Assembly: GCA_032718475.1 (NCBI GenBank)
Contig: JAUCBJ010002531.1
Location: 1-44,559, forward strand
Direction: 5' to 3'
Length of the DNA stretch: 44,559 bases
Source: Nemertoderma westbladi
Lineage: Eukaryota > Xenacoelomorpha > Nemertodermatida > Nemertodermatidae
The notes beneath the pieces are model-generated. The model was not told where the DNA came from. It was given only the letters and a program-made list of their open reading frames with translations, and ran no database searches. Position numbers and translations under genes: made by a program. Shown here in pieces: positions 11,017-20,771 of this stretch (position 1 is the stretch's first letter; the number at the start of each line of letters is the position of its first letter).

Positions 11017-11818
11017 CTAGGATCGGCATGCCGCATTGCAGCTGCATTTTTAAAAATGCTGTGCCGTCTTGTCGACAAAATTGCGCCGCCACAACTCCCT
11101 ATCACCCATGACATTTGCTAGATCATCCGCATCTTCAAGGCCAGTGTCCTTTAAGATGCGTCTCAAGAAAGTCATGGGATGTCCACCATGCTTATTCACT
11201 CCATGAGGCTGCCAAAGTACAAGATTATGCACTGGCTGGTCCTCACGGCAAAAGCAATGTCCTGCAAAGCGGAGGCGATTTTGTTCTAGTGTCAAGCTTG
11301 GGGGAACCAATGAGACACCTCCAATGGTATATAGTGTCTCGTTGGAGATGTGTGCATTGTACTTGACACAATGAACCCGGCGTAGCATTCTTGTGAATGT
11401 GCCATCCAGAGATTTGGTGTCCTCAGCAGTTAGAGCCCAGCATGGGCTCCCATAGAGGAGTACTGGAACTACTGCTGCTCTAAATAATCGGACCTTAAGT
11501 TTCTGATTAATTCTCGGTGACTTCCAAATCTTGGAAAGCCTATTCAAGGGTGCCCATGCCTTTCCCTTACGTATTCGAAGGTCTTCACCTGACTTCCGGA
11601 TCCATGATCCCAGGTAACAGAAGTCGTCCACATGCTCAAGCATACCAACCTTTGAGCTTATGCTCATCCGATCAGAGACTTGCTGAGGACTTTCAAAGTT
11701 AACTGTCGAAATTTTGGTCTTTCTGGAGTTAATAAAAAGACCAACACTAGAAGCAGCATGTTCTAATGAGTTGAGGAGCCGTTGGGCTCCCTCTAGCGAT
11801 TCTGAGAGTTCACCTAAA
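11017..11818 (-). pseudogene. 5'-truncated non-LTR retrotransposon, family A, second copy
   Basis: Minus-strand frame from SESLEGAQRLLNSLEHAAS (just after the FADD box of the 0.4-1.9 kb copy) to FVDKTAQHF. It retains the C-terminal segment missing from the first copy: FTRMLRRVHCVKYNAHISNE, then RLRFAGHCFCREDQPVHNL. The frame is unbroken, but endonuclease and catalytic RT motifs are absent, so it is inactive. Homology stops sharply near 11,818 (5' truncation) and at a CTAGTAGGG tail near 11,017. Nucleotide similarity to the first copy is high, so both are from one moderately recent family. Confidence 0.88.
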
Positions 11819-11819
11819 C

Positions 11820-12583
11820 ATTCTATCAAGCGAGTATTGTAATTTTTCACTGTCTCCCAAAATGGAATTTATTACTGTATGCGCAAAGTAGATTTTGAAT
11901 GTCAGCCACTTTAATTTATACCCATTGAACTTTATAGGTTCGCCTAAAGTGACAACTTGTCTTAATTCACTATGGGCCATCGTGGGTAAAATGGGTAAAA
12001 TAGTCCTGAGCCATATTTAGCGAATACAGAGTCTTGCAGTAAATTTAGTCTATGACTGTCTACAGTAGGGGGTTGGTTTATTTGCCTGAGAAATTTGCCG
12101 CATTGTGTCATTTTACCTAGGCTACAGAGTACAGGTAAAGGGAGATCGCTCTGATTGGCTGAAATATTTTAACAAATAACACAAGTCCTACACAAAGAAA
12201 CAGTTGGTAGATTTCGTCATCTTAGCTCTGAGTTTGGACAGATGCGTAGTTGCATATGTTTATAAGTCCATTAGAGTATTACAGCGCATTGCTCAAAATG
12301 ACTTCTTTTTTCCGCAAAAGCTTTTATACTGCTCCCATAAAAGGGGATTTAAGTCTATAAAATATACATAAAATCACAGTTTCTAATATAAAAATACTCT
12401 AAACTATCAGTCCTTCTTTCGCAAACGGCATTTATGGAGTTTCTTAAAACTTACGAGAGTTTTTTTCTCTTTAAGGTGTGCCACTTTACTAGGTGGGCTA
12501 TAACTCCTGGGGGAAGGGTGCAATACAATTGCATCGGAAGGGTTAGGATTGCGGTCGGGGTATCCGCCGGTCGAGGTACACGG
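11820..12583. other. intergenic, no recognised feature
   Basis: AT-rich, with only short frames. No RNA gene, tandem repeat or terminal repeat noticed. Confidence 0.4.
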
Positions 12584-13459
12584 TTAATCGATATCCATAT
12601 CGGGGGATCGGAATTGAACAACCTTTAGGGCTCGTTTCAGGACAGCAGCTCTTACTGGTCCTGGATTGGTTGTCTGTATGACAGCGGTAGGTCGACCGAA
12701 CGTAGTAAGGAATTTTCTCGGTTTAATCGTTCTTTCTAATTCGCGTTCCCTTGCTTTGTATTCATATGGTCGTCTATGAACTTCTTGTAATTCTGGGTGT
12801 GCGTTTATGAATAATTCACCGTATTCAGGATCTTGTCGAATAAAGTTAATCAGATTATAAGAATCCAAGCTACAGGGATTGATATTTCTCAGATATTTAC
12901 GGACGTATTTGGTTGAAACACTCTCGCCAACGCGTTTCATCAGTTCATAACTAGGAGTGCGAGATTTTTGTTCAACTGAGGAAAAGAGGCATGGGTGAAA
13001 CGCATAAATTCCTTCGTAGACACGTCCTGGATAATATCGGTGGCGTGATTCACAATGGAGATCCGCACTAGCTTCCCATGCTCTGATATACCATAATGCA
13101 ACTATTTTGTCTATGTTTTCTAGGTCTCGGTTGAAAGGGCAATCGAAACTAGCATCTCCTTTGAACTGACAGTGGTGACATTGAGTCATGAATTGAGGAC
13201 AAACAGCGAAAATCTGCTGATTGTTAAGTCGACAATAAGCACAATAAATTTCCATGGAAGGTTGATCTTTAAAGTAGGAGCATTGTTGGAGTCTAAAGTG
13301 ACTCCAAAAATGGGAACCCCTTGATGAACTTGTTCCATATTCATATATCGGTCCATGTGCCCCTCCTCCCCTCTTCACAAACATCATCATTGTGGATGTC
13401 TCTGAGGTTAATTCACCCGACCCATGATCTATCGAGACATACCCATGTCTAACATCCAT
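12584..13459 (-). CDS. uncharacterised Cys-rich protein, 291 aa open frame
   Basis: Unbroken frame from ATG (13,459) to TAA (12,584). I do not recognise the family. Residues 60-107 are Cys-rich, with CxxC pairs C73/C76 and C94/C97 (IYCAYCRL and TQCHHCQF) plus C87 and C107, a layout suited to a zinc ribbon. Then comes an aromatic stretch (ALWYIRAWEA, 121-130), and from about 215 a basic, Arg/Glu-rich C-terminal tail. There is no clear signal peptide or membrane span. The frame stays open for about 26 codons upstream of this ATG (with WKNTCSYKICAWGGG) back to a TAA beside an AG, so this may be the last exon of a longer gene. Sequence complexity and even codon use favour a real coding region. 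It could also be a domesticated transposon ORF. No repeats or other frames explain it. Confidence 0.5.
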   Translation of the reverse strand: MDVRHGYVSIDHGSGELTSETSTMMMFVKRGGGAHGPIYEYGTSSSRGSHFWSHFRLQQCSYFKDQPSMEIYCAYCRLNNQQIFAVCPQFMTQCHHCQFKGDASFDCPFNRDLENIDKIVALWYIRAWEASADLHCESRHRYYPGRVYEGIYAFHPCLFSSVEQKSRTPSYELMKRVGESVSTKYVRKYLRNINPCSLDSYNLINFIRQDPEYGELFINAHPELQEVHRRPYEYKARERELERTIKPRKFLTTFGRPTAVIQTTNPGPVRAAVLKRALKVVQFRSPDMDID

Positions 13460-13800
13460 TGCTTGGTTTTCAACTCCCCCTCCCCAGGCACATATCTTAT
13501 AGCTACATGTATTCTTCCATGTTGTGTTCCTAGTTTATCATCACCATGGTAACTTTCATTGAGTGTCCACCATGAGTCAAATTCGCATTTATCTAAATAA
13601 ATATAATAAATACAATAAATAAATAATTTTTTTTTTTTTTTTTTTTTTATTAATGAATGCTTAACATATACAAATACTTAATAATAAAATTACACCATTA
13701 TTATAATATTTTTTAATTAATATATTCAATATATTTGCCACAAATATATGTAGAATAAATGATTAATAAATACTGATAAATTTACTTAATACAATAATTA
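13460..13800. other. non-coding spacer with 22-base poly-T
   Basis: Contains a T run at about 13,627-13,648 flanked by AT-rich sequence; on the minus strand it reads as poly-A. No gene seen beyond the possible 5' extension of the Cys-rich ORF (13,460 to about 13,540). Confidence 0.5.
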
Positions 13801-13804
13801 CTGT

Positions 13805-14543
13805 AATCAGTAGTTACCCAAATCAGCGCCATGCAAACCCGCACCGTCTCCAAATCCCAAGCCCCGCCATGGACGCCGACCTCCACGGAGGCAGAGGGAG
13901 CTAGACTGGAGGAGCGCGAACTGCAGCCGCTGGCGAACACCCCCCAGCACGCACGCGAGGCCCCTCTCACGCATACCATCCCGCCGAGCCACAAGTGACT
14001 CCGCTAGATGGCGAATTAGTATTTGAGCCTCGGTGCACCAGACACCATCGGTGGTGCCAACCAGGGGGGTGAAGGCCATCCTCCGGTCGTTGCAGACGGT
14101 CTGGTAGTGTCGCTTCTTCAGCCGACACCTCTCCTCCAGGAGAGACTCAGTTGAACGGTTGGTCTGGACATACGAGGTGGCGTCAGCGTTGATTAACGCA
14201 ATGTCGAACGACGCCACCCGTTGATTGGCCCAGACCCCCCGAGCAACCAGGTCTGCCCGTACGCCCCCACCTCCCGGCCCTCCCAATCCAAGTACCCCCT
14301 GGAAAGAGTCACTTCCCGCTCAACGCTGGAAGGACCAACCACAGAGGCTATCAGCTCCCCGAATACCTCCCGGGCCTCATCATGGCGCTTTATCACCAGC
14401 CCACCGGACTTGCAGCTCAAAGCATGGGATGTGGAGAATGGGCCCCCACACCCCTCACACTTCACAGGCAAATCTGGGGGTACAAGGCCATACCGGAGCG
14501 CCAGACAATCCCGGAACTCCTCCGGGCTTAGGTCCGGATAAAT
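13805..14543 (-). pseudogene. retroelement C-terminal domain fragment (HALSCKSGGL type), frameshifted
   Basis: GC-rich island in AT-rich DNA. On the minus strand, frame one reads LSPEEFRDCLALRYGL, then CEGCGGPFSTSHALSCKSGG and LVIKRHDEAREVFGELIASV. Near 14,260 it must shift frame to continue as VRADLVARGVWANQRVASFD, then TSYVQTNRSTESLLEERCRL, KKRHYQTVCNDRRMAFTPL and SSLCLRGGRRPWRG. This order (C-x2-C ... HAL-C-KGGL-x3-RH, then a D/A-rich catalytic-looking part ending CLRG) is one I know from reverse-transcriptase-bearing mobile elements in many invertebrates. The exact superfamily I cannot name with confidence. The frameshift and lack of an RT domain make it a relic. Sharp composition boundaries suggest an insertion. 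Confidence 0.65.
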
Positions 14544-14544
14544 A

Positions 14545-15087
14545 AATAATTCAGCAGGTAAATTTATTTTTTACTTTTTTCAGCAACTAATATTATTATT
14601 AACTGAGGAACAAACTTAACATGTATGCTGTTGCACAAGTAAATTTGCTTCATCCGCTACAATCTCAATGATCTGCAGATGTGTTTGATTCTTATAATAA
14701 AAATAATATCTTATATTTCGCATACCCACTGCACATGTGCGAATGGTTGTGCGAGGTGTTTAAAGTGCACACTAAATCTGGTAATTGTTGAAATATGTGT
14801 CACTTGTAATGTATTTTCAATATGTATCTACTGTTTACACTCTACCCTACAATATACGTACATTCTACAATATAAAACAATATATATATATATATAACAT
14901 TCCAGAATTCGGTGAACAATACTAATAAATAAATATTGCACTACAGTCCTTTCCTTATATTTGAAACAATTATGAATTGTATACTAAAAAGGCCAGCAAC
15001 AATAATGTGCTGTATCCATGAATGTCTATATTCTAGAGGAGAACACAAATAAACTTTTTTTAATTAATTTATAAAAATTTTATAGAG
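14545..15087. other. AT-rich spacer with TA microsatellite
   Basis: No gene recognised. A TA dinucleotide run lies at 14,879-14,897. Confidence 0.4.
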
Positions 15088-16064
15088 TACACGTTCGTGG
15101 GGCCTTCGCGCAGCACGAGGCTCAGTTATGAGATACAAATTAAAATTGAGCAATTCTAACACAAAATCTGTATTTAAGAATTTAACCAAACCGCAAATAA
15201 ATCATAAGAGGGGAAAGTTGATCGTTTTCACCCCCCCCCCTTAATCTGCTCCCCAACCCAAAGGTACACAGAGGATTGTTCACAGGCAGGAATTAACAGC
15301 ATTTAAAAGTAATATATTTTAGGCGTGGATGCGACCTAATTTATAAGAAATATTATAACTTACCTTATGACGTTTTAGTATTGATACTGAAATATTAATT
15401 TACCATGTCGATGTCACAAAATTATTATTTAGCTATATTTATTCTAAAGAATCTCCATTAAATACTCAGGCAATCATTTTGCCAGATAAACAATAAGCAA
15501 ACTGTCTTATTACTCTAGGGCCTAGCACTATTGCATGTCCTTTAGAATTACACCTTGCTGGAATAGTGGTGAGGTGGAACTGGTCGGACTGATTCCTAGC
15601 CCAGCAAACACACCGGACGTGTTCTAGCACAATCACGTTCTAGATCAGTGATTGCACTTTGATATATTTTGCCCTCTAGCGGCAGACTAGAGAACTGCAG
15701 ACAGATGAGCCTCCTTTGAATGACACAGTTAATGGTGTATTACAAATATGCCAAGTTTCAGCTAGAACGGGTTTAAAGCAAAGAAAATGTGAGGATATTT
15801 AATATCTAGACATGTAGCCCTCTAGCGAGAGACTGAGGATTTGATGGTGTCTGGAAGTCCCTAAAAAGCAAAACTTATGGTCTTATTGATGCCTATTAAT
15901 TTTAGACTCGAAAGCTTTAAATCCGACGAAGTTTCAAAATCGTAGCGACGATGATGACATACAGTAACATTATTGAATGAACTATTTGCCATAATTGACC
16001 TCCCCCCCTAAGAGATAGCGTCAGTTCGCAAAGGCTCCACCAACTTCGTGGCTCAGACCCCATA
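15088..16064 (-). mobile_element. diverged inverted copy of the CTCF-motif terminal-repeat element
   Basis: The plus strand begins TACACG...GGGGCCTTCGCGCAGCACG, the reverse complement of the right end of the 18.6- and 20.8-kb elements. It ends GCTCCACCAACTTCGTGGCT, the reverse complement of their left end. The interior holds diverged units, including two CTCF-like motifs on the minus strand (15,671-15,682 and 15,817-15,828), 146 bp apart. It lacks the expanded GTC tract. It is shorter and much more diverged than the twin copies, so an older insertion. No coding capacity. Confidence 0.75.
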
Positions 16065-16204
16065 CCCAATGCTATAAAATGTATTCGATCGATATACAAT
16101 TATATATTAATCCGCTAGGTGGTGTCAAATTATTATTCTGCAATTTCGTACTTGTACAGTACAGCAGTACCGTACCTGTAGGCCTATGTCATTACTTCGG
16201 AGTC

Positions 16205-16729
16205 TCTAGCCGATCCCCAATTAAATGTCTTAACTTTTCAATTTCGTAGAAGATAGACTTTATGATTCTCTACAAGCAACCAAAATTTCAGCTGTGGAAA
16301 ATGACGGACGGACAGAGGGACGGTGGGAAGGAGGGACGGAGGGATGGACGGACGGAGGGATGTAGGGACGGAGGTACGGAGGGATGGATGGACGGAGGGA
16401 TGGTGGGACGGAGGGACGGATGGACAGATGGATGGAGGGACGGATGGATGGATGGATGGAGGGACGGATGGACAGAAGGACGGATGGATGGAGGGACGGA
16501 TGGATGGAGGGACCGAGGGACGGTATTGGACAGAGGGATGGAGGGACGGAGGGACGGAGGGATGGAGGGACGGAGGGACGGAGGGACGGAGGGACAGAGG
16601 GATGGAGGGACGATGGGACAGAGGGATGGAGGGACGGAGGGGCGGAGGGACCCGGATGGACGGACATGCCCCATTTGCTCTATATGAACCGTATGCCAAG
16701 GCTCGCCGACTACGTGTCTCGCCCCACAG
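16205..16729 (-). mobile_element. terminal-repeat relative carrying a GGACGGA minisatellite
   Basis: On the minus strand from 16,729 the start TGTGGGGCGAGACACGTAGT, continuing CGGCGAGCCTTGGC, matches the left end of the 18.6-kb element (TGTGGGGCGAGCCACGAAGT, then TGGCGGAGCCTTAGC). The body is the minisatellite at 16,303-16,667. A matching opposite end was not found, so the left limit is approximate and the copy may be truncated. Confidence 0.5.
16303..16667. repeat. GGGACGGA/GGATGGA minisatellite
   Basis: About 365 bases of purine-rich units mixing GGGACGGA and GGATGGA. No stop codons arise in several frames, which creates overlapping ORFs with [10 protein letters not shown]-type or GRRDGG-type peptides. 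These are artefacts of the repeat, not genes. Confidence 0.95.
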
Positions 16730-17032
16730 TTTCGTGTAGTTTAGCCATGAGTAGAACATTACTGGTATTATTTAGAATATATTTCATAGCTAAGTGAAAG
16801 AACAGTGTTCCAGTACTGTTATGAGAAACATTTTGGTTTTGTGTCATAAAATTTCAATAAAAGTTATACTTATATTTTTTCGGTAAACAAATAGAATTGC
16901 TTTGCAAATCTAGCAAAATTTTGGAACTTCGCATAAAAATTTTGCATCTGACGATCCACCTATCTATCCACCTATCCTAGCTCTCCGCCTATAGTATTGC
17001 TGAAAAGAATGTCGGGTTCACCTAGGTGAATA

Positions 17033-17192
17033 GGTGGAGCTTCGCAAATGTCGCGATCTTCGTGACATATTTTGTGTTTAACAATACTATAGGGGGAGCT
17101 TCGCAAATGTCGCGATCTTCGCGAAATTTTGTGTTTAACAATACTATAGGTGGAGCTTCGCAAACGTCACGATCTTCGCGAATGTTCTAGAA
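17033..17192. repeat. 57-59 bp tandem repeat, nearly three units
   Basis: Units start at 17,033, 17,092 and 17,149 with GG(T/G)GGAGCTTCGCAAA. The first two end with TTTAACAATACTATAGG; the third is cut short and runs into a TTCTAGAA palindrome. An inverted piece (CCGCCTATAGTATTGCT at 16,986) lies upstream. Confidence 0.85.
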
Positions 17193-17340
17193 CATTTTTT
17201 AAAAAGTAAGAAAATCTATAATGAAAAATATATTTTTTAAAATTTTTCTAGAATAAAATATATTATTAGTTCTAGAAAAAAAAAAATATTTTTAAATAAA
17301 ATTGCTAACATGTTCTATAGTATATATATGACACTATTAG
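17181..17340. repeat. TTCTAGAA-palindrome-rich AT segment
   Basis: Contains the perfect 16-bp palindrome AATGTTCTAGAACATT (17,181-17,196) and further TTCTAGAA sites near 17,248 and 17,270, then TGTTCTATAGTATATA. It resembles the segments at 22.13-22.34 and 25.13-25.81 kb and is probably a fragment of the same repeat family. Confidence 0.55.
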
Positions 17341-17394
17341 TATCAGTATTGTTCACAGAATTATAGAATCAATATTTATTCCTCTCGATTTATC

Positions 17395-18530
17395 CACTAT
17401 TCCTCCATTTAGTACTACTGAATCTGACATTGTATTTCTTCTCAATAAGATTAGTGGTCTGCAGGACCGTGTGGCGGTACTTGAGAATGAGAGGAAGGTG
17501 GGTACAGACACGTCTACCGCTCCCCCCTCTCAAACGCCGGATTCCCAATTCAGGATCCATTTCCAGTTAATCCAACTGATAAGGGTACCGGTACCAGTAC
17601 CGGTATCAGTAACTCTTCAAGGATACCATTCGCCAATGTTGTACAAACATCCAATCCAGCACATTCTGACACAGACAAACGCCAACAGCGGTGAAAGCGT
17701 CGACCGATCAATAAGAACAAAAACGTGGTTCGGGAATCTGTCCCAGCTGCTGCGATTGTTGATGACTGCTCCGACTCGTATGATTCTGATTGCGTTGGAG
17801 TTGATTCTCAGCGACAAATTAATTACGGTAAGGGACGTGATCCGGTGCGAGGTGTGGATAATCGTCTGTTTGTCAAAATCGGGAAGAACAACCGGCCAGC
17901 TAAACATCCAAATAATACTTCATGTAGTCAGTTTAATCGGTCTCGTGATGGTCATGTAATTATAGGTACCGGTAATGCTTCTAAGGCGGCATTCGACACA
18001 GTGGAACCCTTCCAAAAGCTGTTTCTTTCTGGCTGTGGTTTAAATATTACCTCAGAGCAAATAGCCAAGTATTTACATGACTCGCTAGGTTTTAGTGTTA
18101 GATGCTACCCAATTGGAAGGAATACGAATAAAACCTACAAATCATTTATTATACCGTGTAGAGCTGGTGAGGTCGACGCGATGTTTAATGGTGACCTCCG
18201 GCCCTGAGTATTCTACTCTAAGCTACTTCGAGTCGAGACCTCGGGTATCGGGCAGCTCAGCTCGGAAATCTACTCCAGTTATTAACCCGACACAACGCGA
18301 ACCAGAGGGTGCCGGAGTTGCCAACAGGAGACCATCCCCTCGATCGTACCCTATCTGTTGGATCCAATGGCCCCTCTACAACGGCTGTTGGATCCAATGG
18401 CCCCTCTACAACTGATCCGGTCGTATCTGATACGGAACCTGGTAAGCCCAGCGATATCAGTCATGTTGTAACTTACAATTTGGGTGACAACCGTTTCACC
18501 CACCTACCTGATGATCCTCTGCAGGGCTAG
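17395..18530 (+). pseudogene. LINE ORF1-like relic (coiled coil plus RNA-binding-like domain)
   Basis: Decayed ORF1 of a second kind of LINE. Near 17,400 a leucine-heptad stretch (IVFLLNKISGLQDRVAVLEN) looks like the coiled coil of ORF1 proteins. A Ser/Thr/Asn-rich linker follows, crossing at least one frame change. Then comes a folded domain at about 17,990-18,200 (VEPFQKLFLSGCGLNITSEQ, then IAKYLHDSLGFSVRCYPI and TYKSFIIPCRAGEVD). This is the LFVS-x-L...I-x-x-YL...SF-x-I pattern seen in ORF1 proteins of CR1-like elements, related to RRM-type folds. A TGA-like stop after NGDLRP and later frame changes show inactivity. The endonuclease relic of apparently the same element lies at 19.9 kb, beyond the inserted terminal-repeat element. 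Confidence 0.6.
18356..18413. repeat. tandem duplication of about 27 bp
   Basis: Two adjacent copies of a block starting GTTGGATCCAATGGCCCCTC inside the ORF1 relic, adding a repeated GSNGPSTTAV-type peptide. Confidence 0.85.
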
Positions 18531-18583
18531 GCACTCTATATCATCTTTTTTATAAATGCGGGTATACCATCAATGTATTATAT

Positions 18584-19856
18584 TGTGGGGCGAGCCACGA
18601 AGTTGGCGGAGCCTTAGCGAATTGACACTGTTAGGGGGTGGGTCAATTTATGCAAATAGTTGTCGTCGTCGTCGTCGTCGTCGTTGTCGTCGTCGTCGTC
18701 GTCGTCGTTGTCGTCGTCGTCGTCGTTACGATTTTGACATGCTAATAACTTTGTCGGATTTAAAGCTGCCAAGTTGAAAATTTGTAGGTATCAATATGAG
18801 CAAAAGTTGAGATTTTTGAGAGACTTTCAGACACCATCAGTGCAATGGTCTCCCGCTAGAGGGCCACATGTCTAAACATTAAATGGCCACCCATTTCTTT
18901 GCTTTTAATCCGTTTAAGCTGAAACTTGGGAAGTATGTACTAGACCATTAGCTGTAAATTTCAAAGGAGGCTAATCTGTCTGCAGTTCTCCAGTCTGCCG
19001 CTAGAGGGCGAAATGTCCCGAATGTGAAATTATTCTTCCATTTAGTTGTTTATGATCTGATTACGCTGAAACTTGTCATATATGTACTAGATGACATCCT
19101 GAGTCTTTGTGTGGATTGTAATCGGTCCGAAGTTTTCCAGTCTCCCGCTAGAGGGCCACATGTCTAAACATTAAATGGCCACCCATTTCTTTGCTTTTAA
19201 TCCGTTTAAGCTGAAACTTGGGAAGTATGTACTAGACCATTAGCTGTAAATTTCAAAGGAGGCTAATCTGTCTGCAGTTCTCCAGTCTGCCGCTAGAGGG
19301 CGAAATGTCCCGAATGTGAAATTATTCTTCCATTTAGTTGTTTATGATCTGATTACGCTGAAACTTGTCATATATGTACTAGAAGACATCTAAGTCTTTG
19401 TGTGGACAGTAATCGGTCCGGAGTTTTCGAGTCTGCCGCTAGAGGGCGAAATGTAGGAAAGTGATAACCTTCGCGAATTCCTTGATCTTAATCTATTTAA
19501 GCTGAATTTTGGAATATACAGTACCGGTATGTACTAGACCACATGCCTCGTCTTTGTGAGGAAGGTGATCGATCCGTAGTTCTTTAATATGCCGCTAGAG
19601 GGCTAAATGTATGAAAGTGAAAACCTTCCAACATTTCGTTATTTATGATCCGTCAATCGGAAACTTGGTAGATATGTAATAGACCATAGGCTGTGGCTTT
19701 GTAGGGAAACTAATCCTTCCTTCTTCAGTTACCCAGTCTCCCGCTAGAGGGTTAACGTTTTCCGGGAAAATCTTCTCCTATGTTTTTATAATCCTTTCGA
19801 GTTGATACTTAGCATTAACTCATTTCACGTGCTGCGCGAAGGCCCCACTTCGTGTA
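18584..19856 (+). mobile_element. terminal-repeat element copy A, seven CTCF-like motifs
   Basis: 1,273 bp, from TGTGGGGCGAGCCACGAAGT to GCGAAGGCCCCACTTCGTGTA. The two ends are imperfect inverted repeats (CACGAAGTTGGCGGAGCCTT against CACGAAGTGGGGCCTTCGCG), and the right end folds into a CGCGAAG/CTTCGTG hairpin. Inside: an octamer-like ATGCAAAT (18,650-18,657), a GTC tract, then tandem units, each with CCGCTAGAGGGC. These start at 18,853, 18,998, 19,145, 19,290, 19,436, 19,592 and 19,741. No ORF beyond the simple repeat. It sits between the ORF1 and endonuclease relics of a LINE, as if inserted there. A target-site duplication is not obvious. Family class is unknown; non-autonomous DNA transposon is the best guess. 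Confidence 0.8.
18659..18726. repeat. (GTC)n microsatellite in copy A
   Basis: GTC repeats interrupted by GTT. Copy B has the same total length but different interruption positions. Confidence 0.95.
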
Positions 19857-19880
19857 TATATATACACACACACACAACCA
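19857..19880. repeat. TA/CA dinucleotide run
   Basis: TATATATACACACACACAC directly abutting the right end of copy A. Confidence 0.9.
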
Positions 19881-19904
19881 CATCGTGTTTTTGAACGGCT
19901 CAAC

Positions 19905-20340
19905 TCTTGACAAGAACTACCCTGGCCTATTGATAGGCAGGTTCGTTATTATTTCGATTTGTATATGTCGATAAACGAGGCTCTGTCTTACACTACAGCC
20001 TCATGGAAAATTGTGATTGGGGGTTATTTTAATTGCCGTCTGGATTACGGCTCCCGGTGAGAGGACTTATTAGATACACTGCATAGCATGGAGTGTCTAG
20101 CTCCAAAATAACTCTCTATTATACGGCCTCCCACAAGATCAACTCAACCACCTACAAATATGGTTCTAAACTCCTGTGCGCGCATCACTAATAAGCTTCC
20201 AAGTCGAGGCCACATTACAGACGCTCTGAAATCTTTGCACTGGCTGACAAGTAACTATAGCATCCTACTATATGCACCTGAATATATTGTCGACTTACTA
20301 ACTCCAAATAACAATCCCACCCATGACACTTATCTATGAA
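19905..20340 (+). pseudogene. LINE relic: AP-endonuclease and C-terminal fragments
   Basis: Two decayed coding pieces in one orientation. At about 19,955-20,060 the frame reads DLYMSINEALSYTTASWKIV then IGGYFNCRLDYGSR, the conserved GGDFNCRLDYGSR core of LINE apurinic endonucleases, with D changed to Y and a stop straight after. At about 20,160-20,310 comes NSCARITNKLPSRGHITDAL, KSLHWL, then APEYIVDLLTPNN, typical of the C-terminal end of CR1/L2-like ORF2 proteins. The reverse transcriptase between them is deleted. With the ORF1 relic at 17.4-18.5 kb this outlines one internally deleted LINE interrupted by copy A. Confidence 0.65.
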
Positions 20341-20398
20341 CTTTAAAAATACCCTTTTCAATGAAATTTAAATTGTGTTACTTAGATTGAAGCCAGGC

Positions 20399-20432
20399 AT
20401 ACACGTTGTGGGGTCTTCGAGCAGCACGTGTT
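20399..20432. repeat. solo terminus of the CTCF-motif element family
   Basis: TACACGTTGTGGGGTCTTCG, continuing AGCAGCACGTG, matches the reverse complement of the element right end (TACACGAAGTGGGGCCTTCG, CGCAGCACGTG). No opposite end was found nearby, so a fragment. Confidence 0.5.
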
Positions 20433-20771
20433 CAAATGTTCAATGACTGAGCAGCGACTAATTAACACATTTATGAGAGAATCATTGACCAGCTACCGAC
20501 AGACCAATATTGTGACATAGTTTAATGTTTGATTCAATTAGAGGCACAAATTAAAAAGGCTACAAATATATAGGGGTGAATAATTAAATTAGTCACCCAT
20601 TAAAAGGTAGCCAAATATAAGTTGCAATCTATATAAATTGTTAAATTCAGTAGTGTGCGTGTGTATTGATTCCGTAGATTTCATGTTGAAATAGCGTTCA
20701 TTAATTCAATTTCTAATTAATTATTCAGGCATACTAATACACACATTAAATTAGTTCGTGTGTGTTAAGTG

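Noticed and set aside
13998-14018. CTCF-like CCGCTAGATGGCG as a regulatory site
   Set aside because: It lies in the coding strand of the retroelement relic (HLAESLV region) and is explained by codons.
14221-14545. Plus-strand 106-codon ORFs in the GC-rich island
   Set aside because: Antisense shadows of the retroelement domain, Pro/Ser-rich from GC-rich composition.
16238-16797. Six overlapping ORFs of 128-173 codons rich in Pro/Ser or Arg/Gly/Asp
   Set aside because: They all arise from the stop-free GGACGGA minisatellite; peptides are low complexity in every frame, with no gene signals.
18556-18777. 73-codon Arg-rich ORF (nuclear-targeting-like peptide)
   Set aside because: The Arg run is the GTC microsatellite in one frame, repeated in copy B; no other coding evidence.
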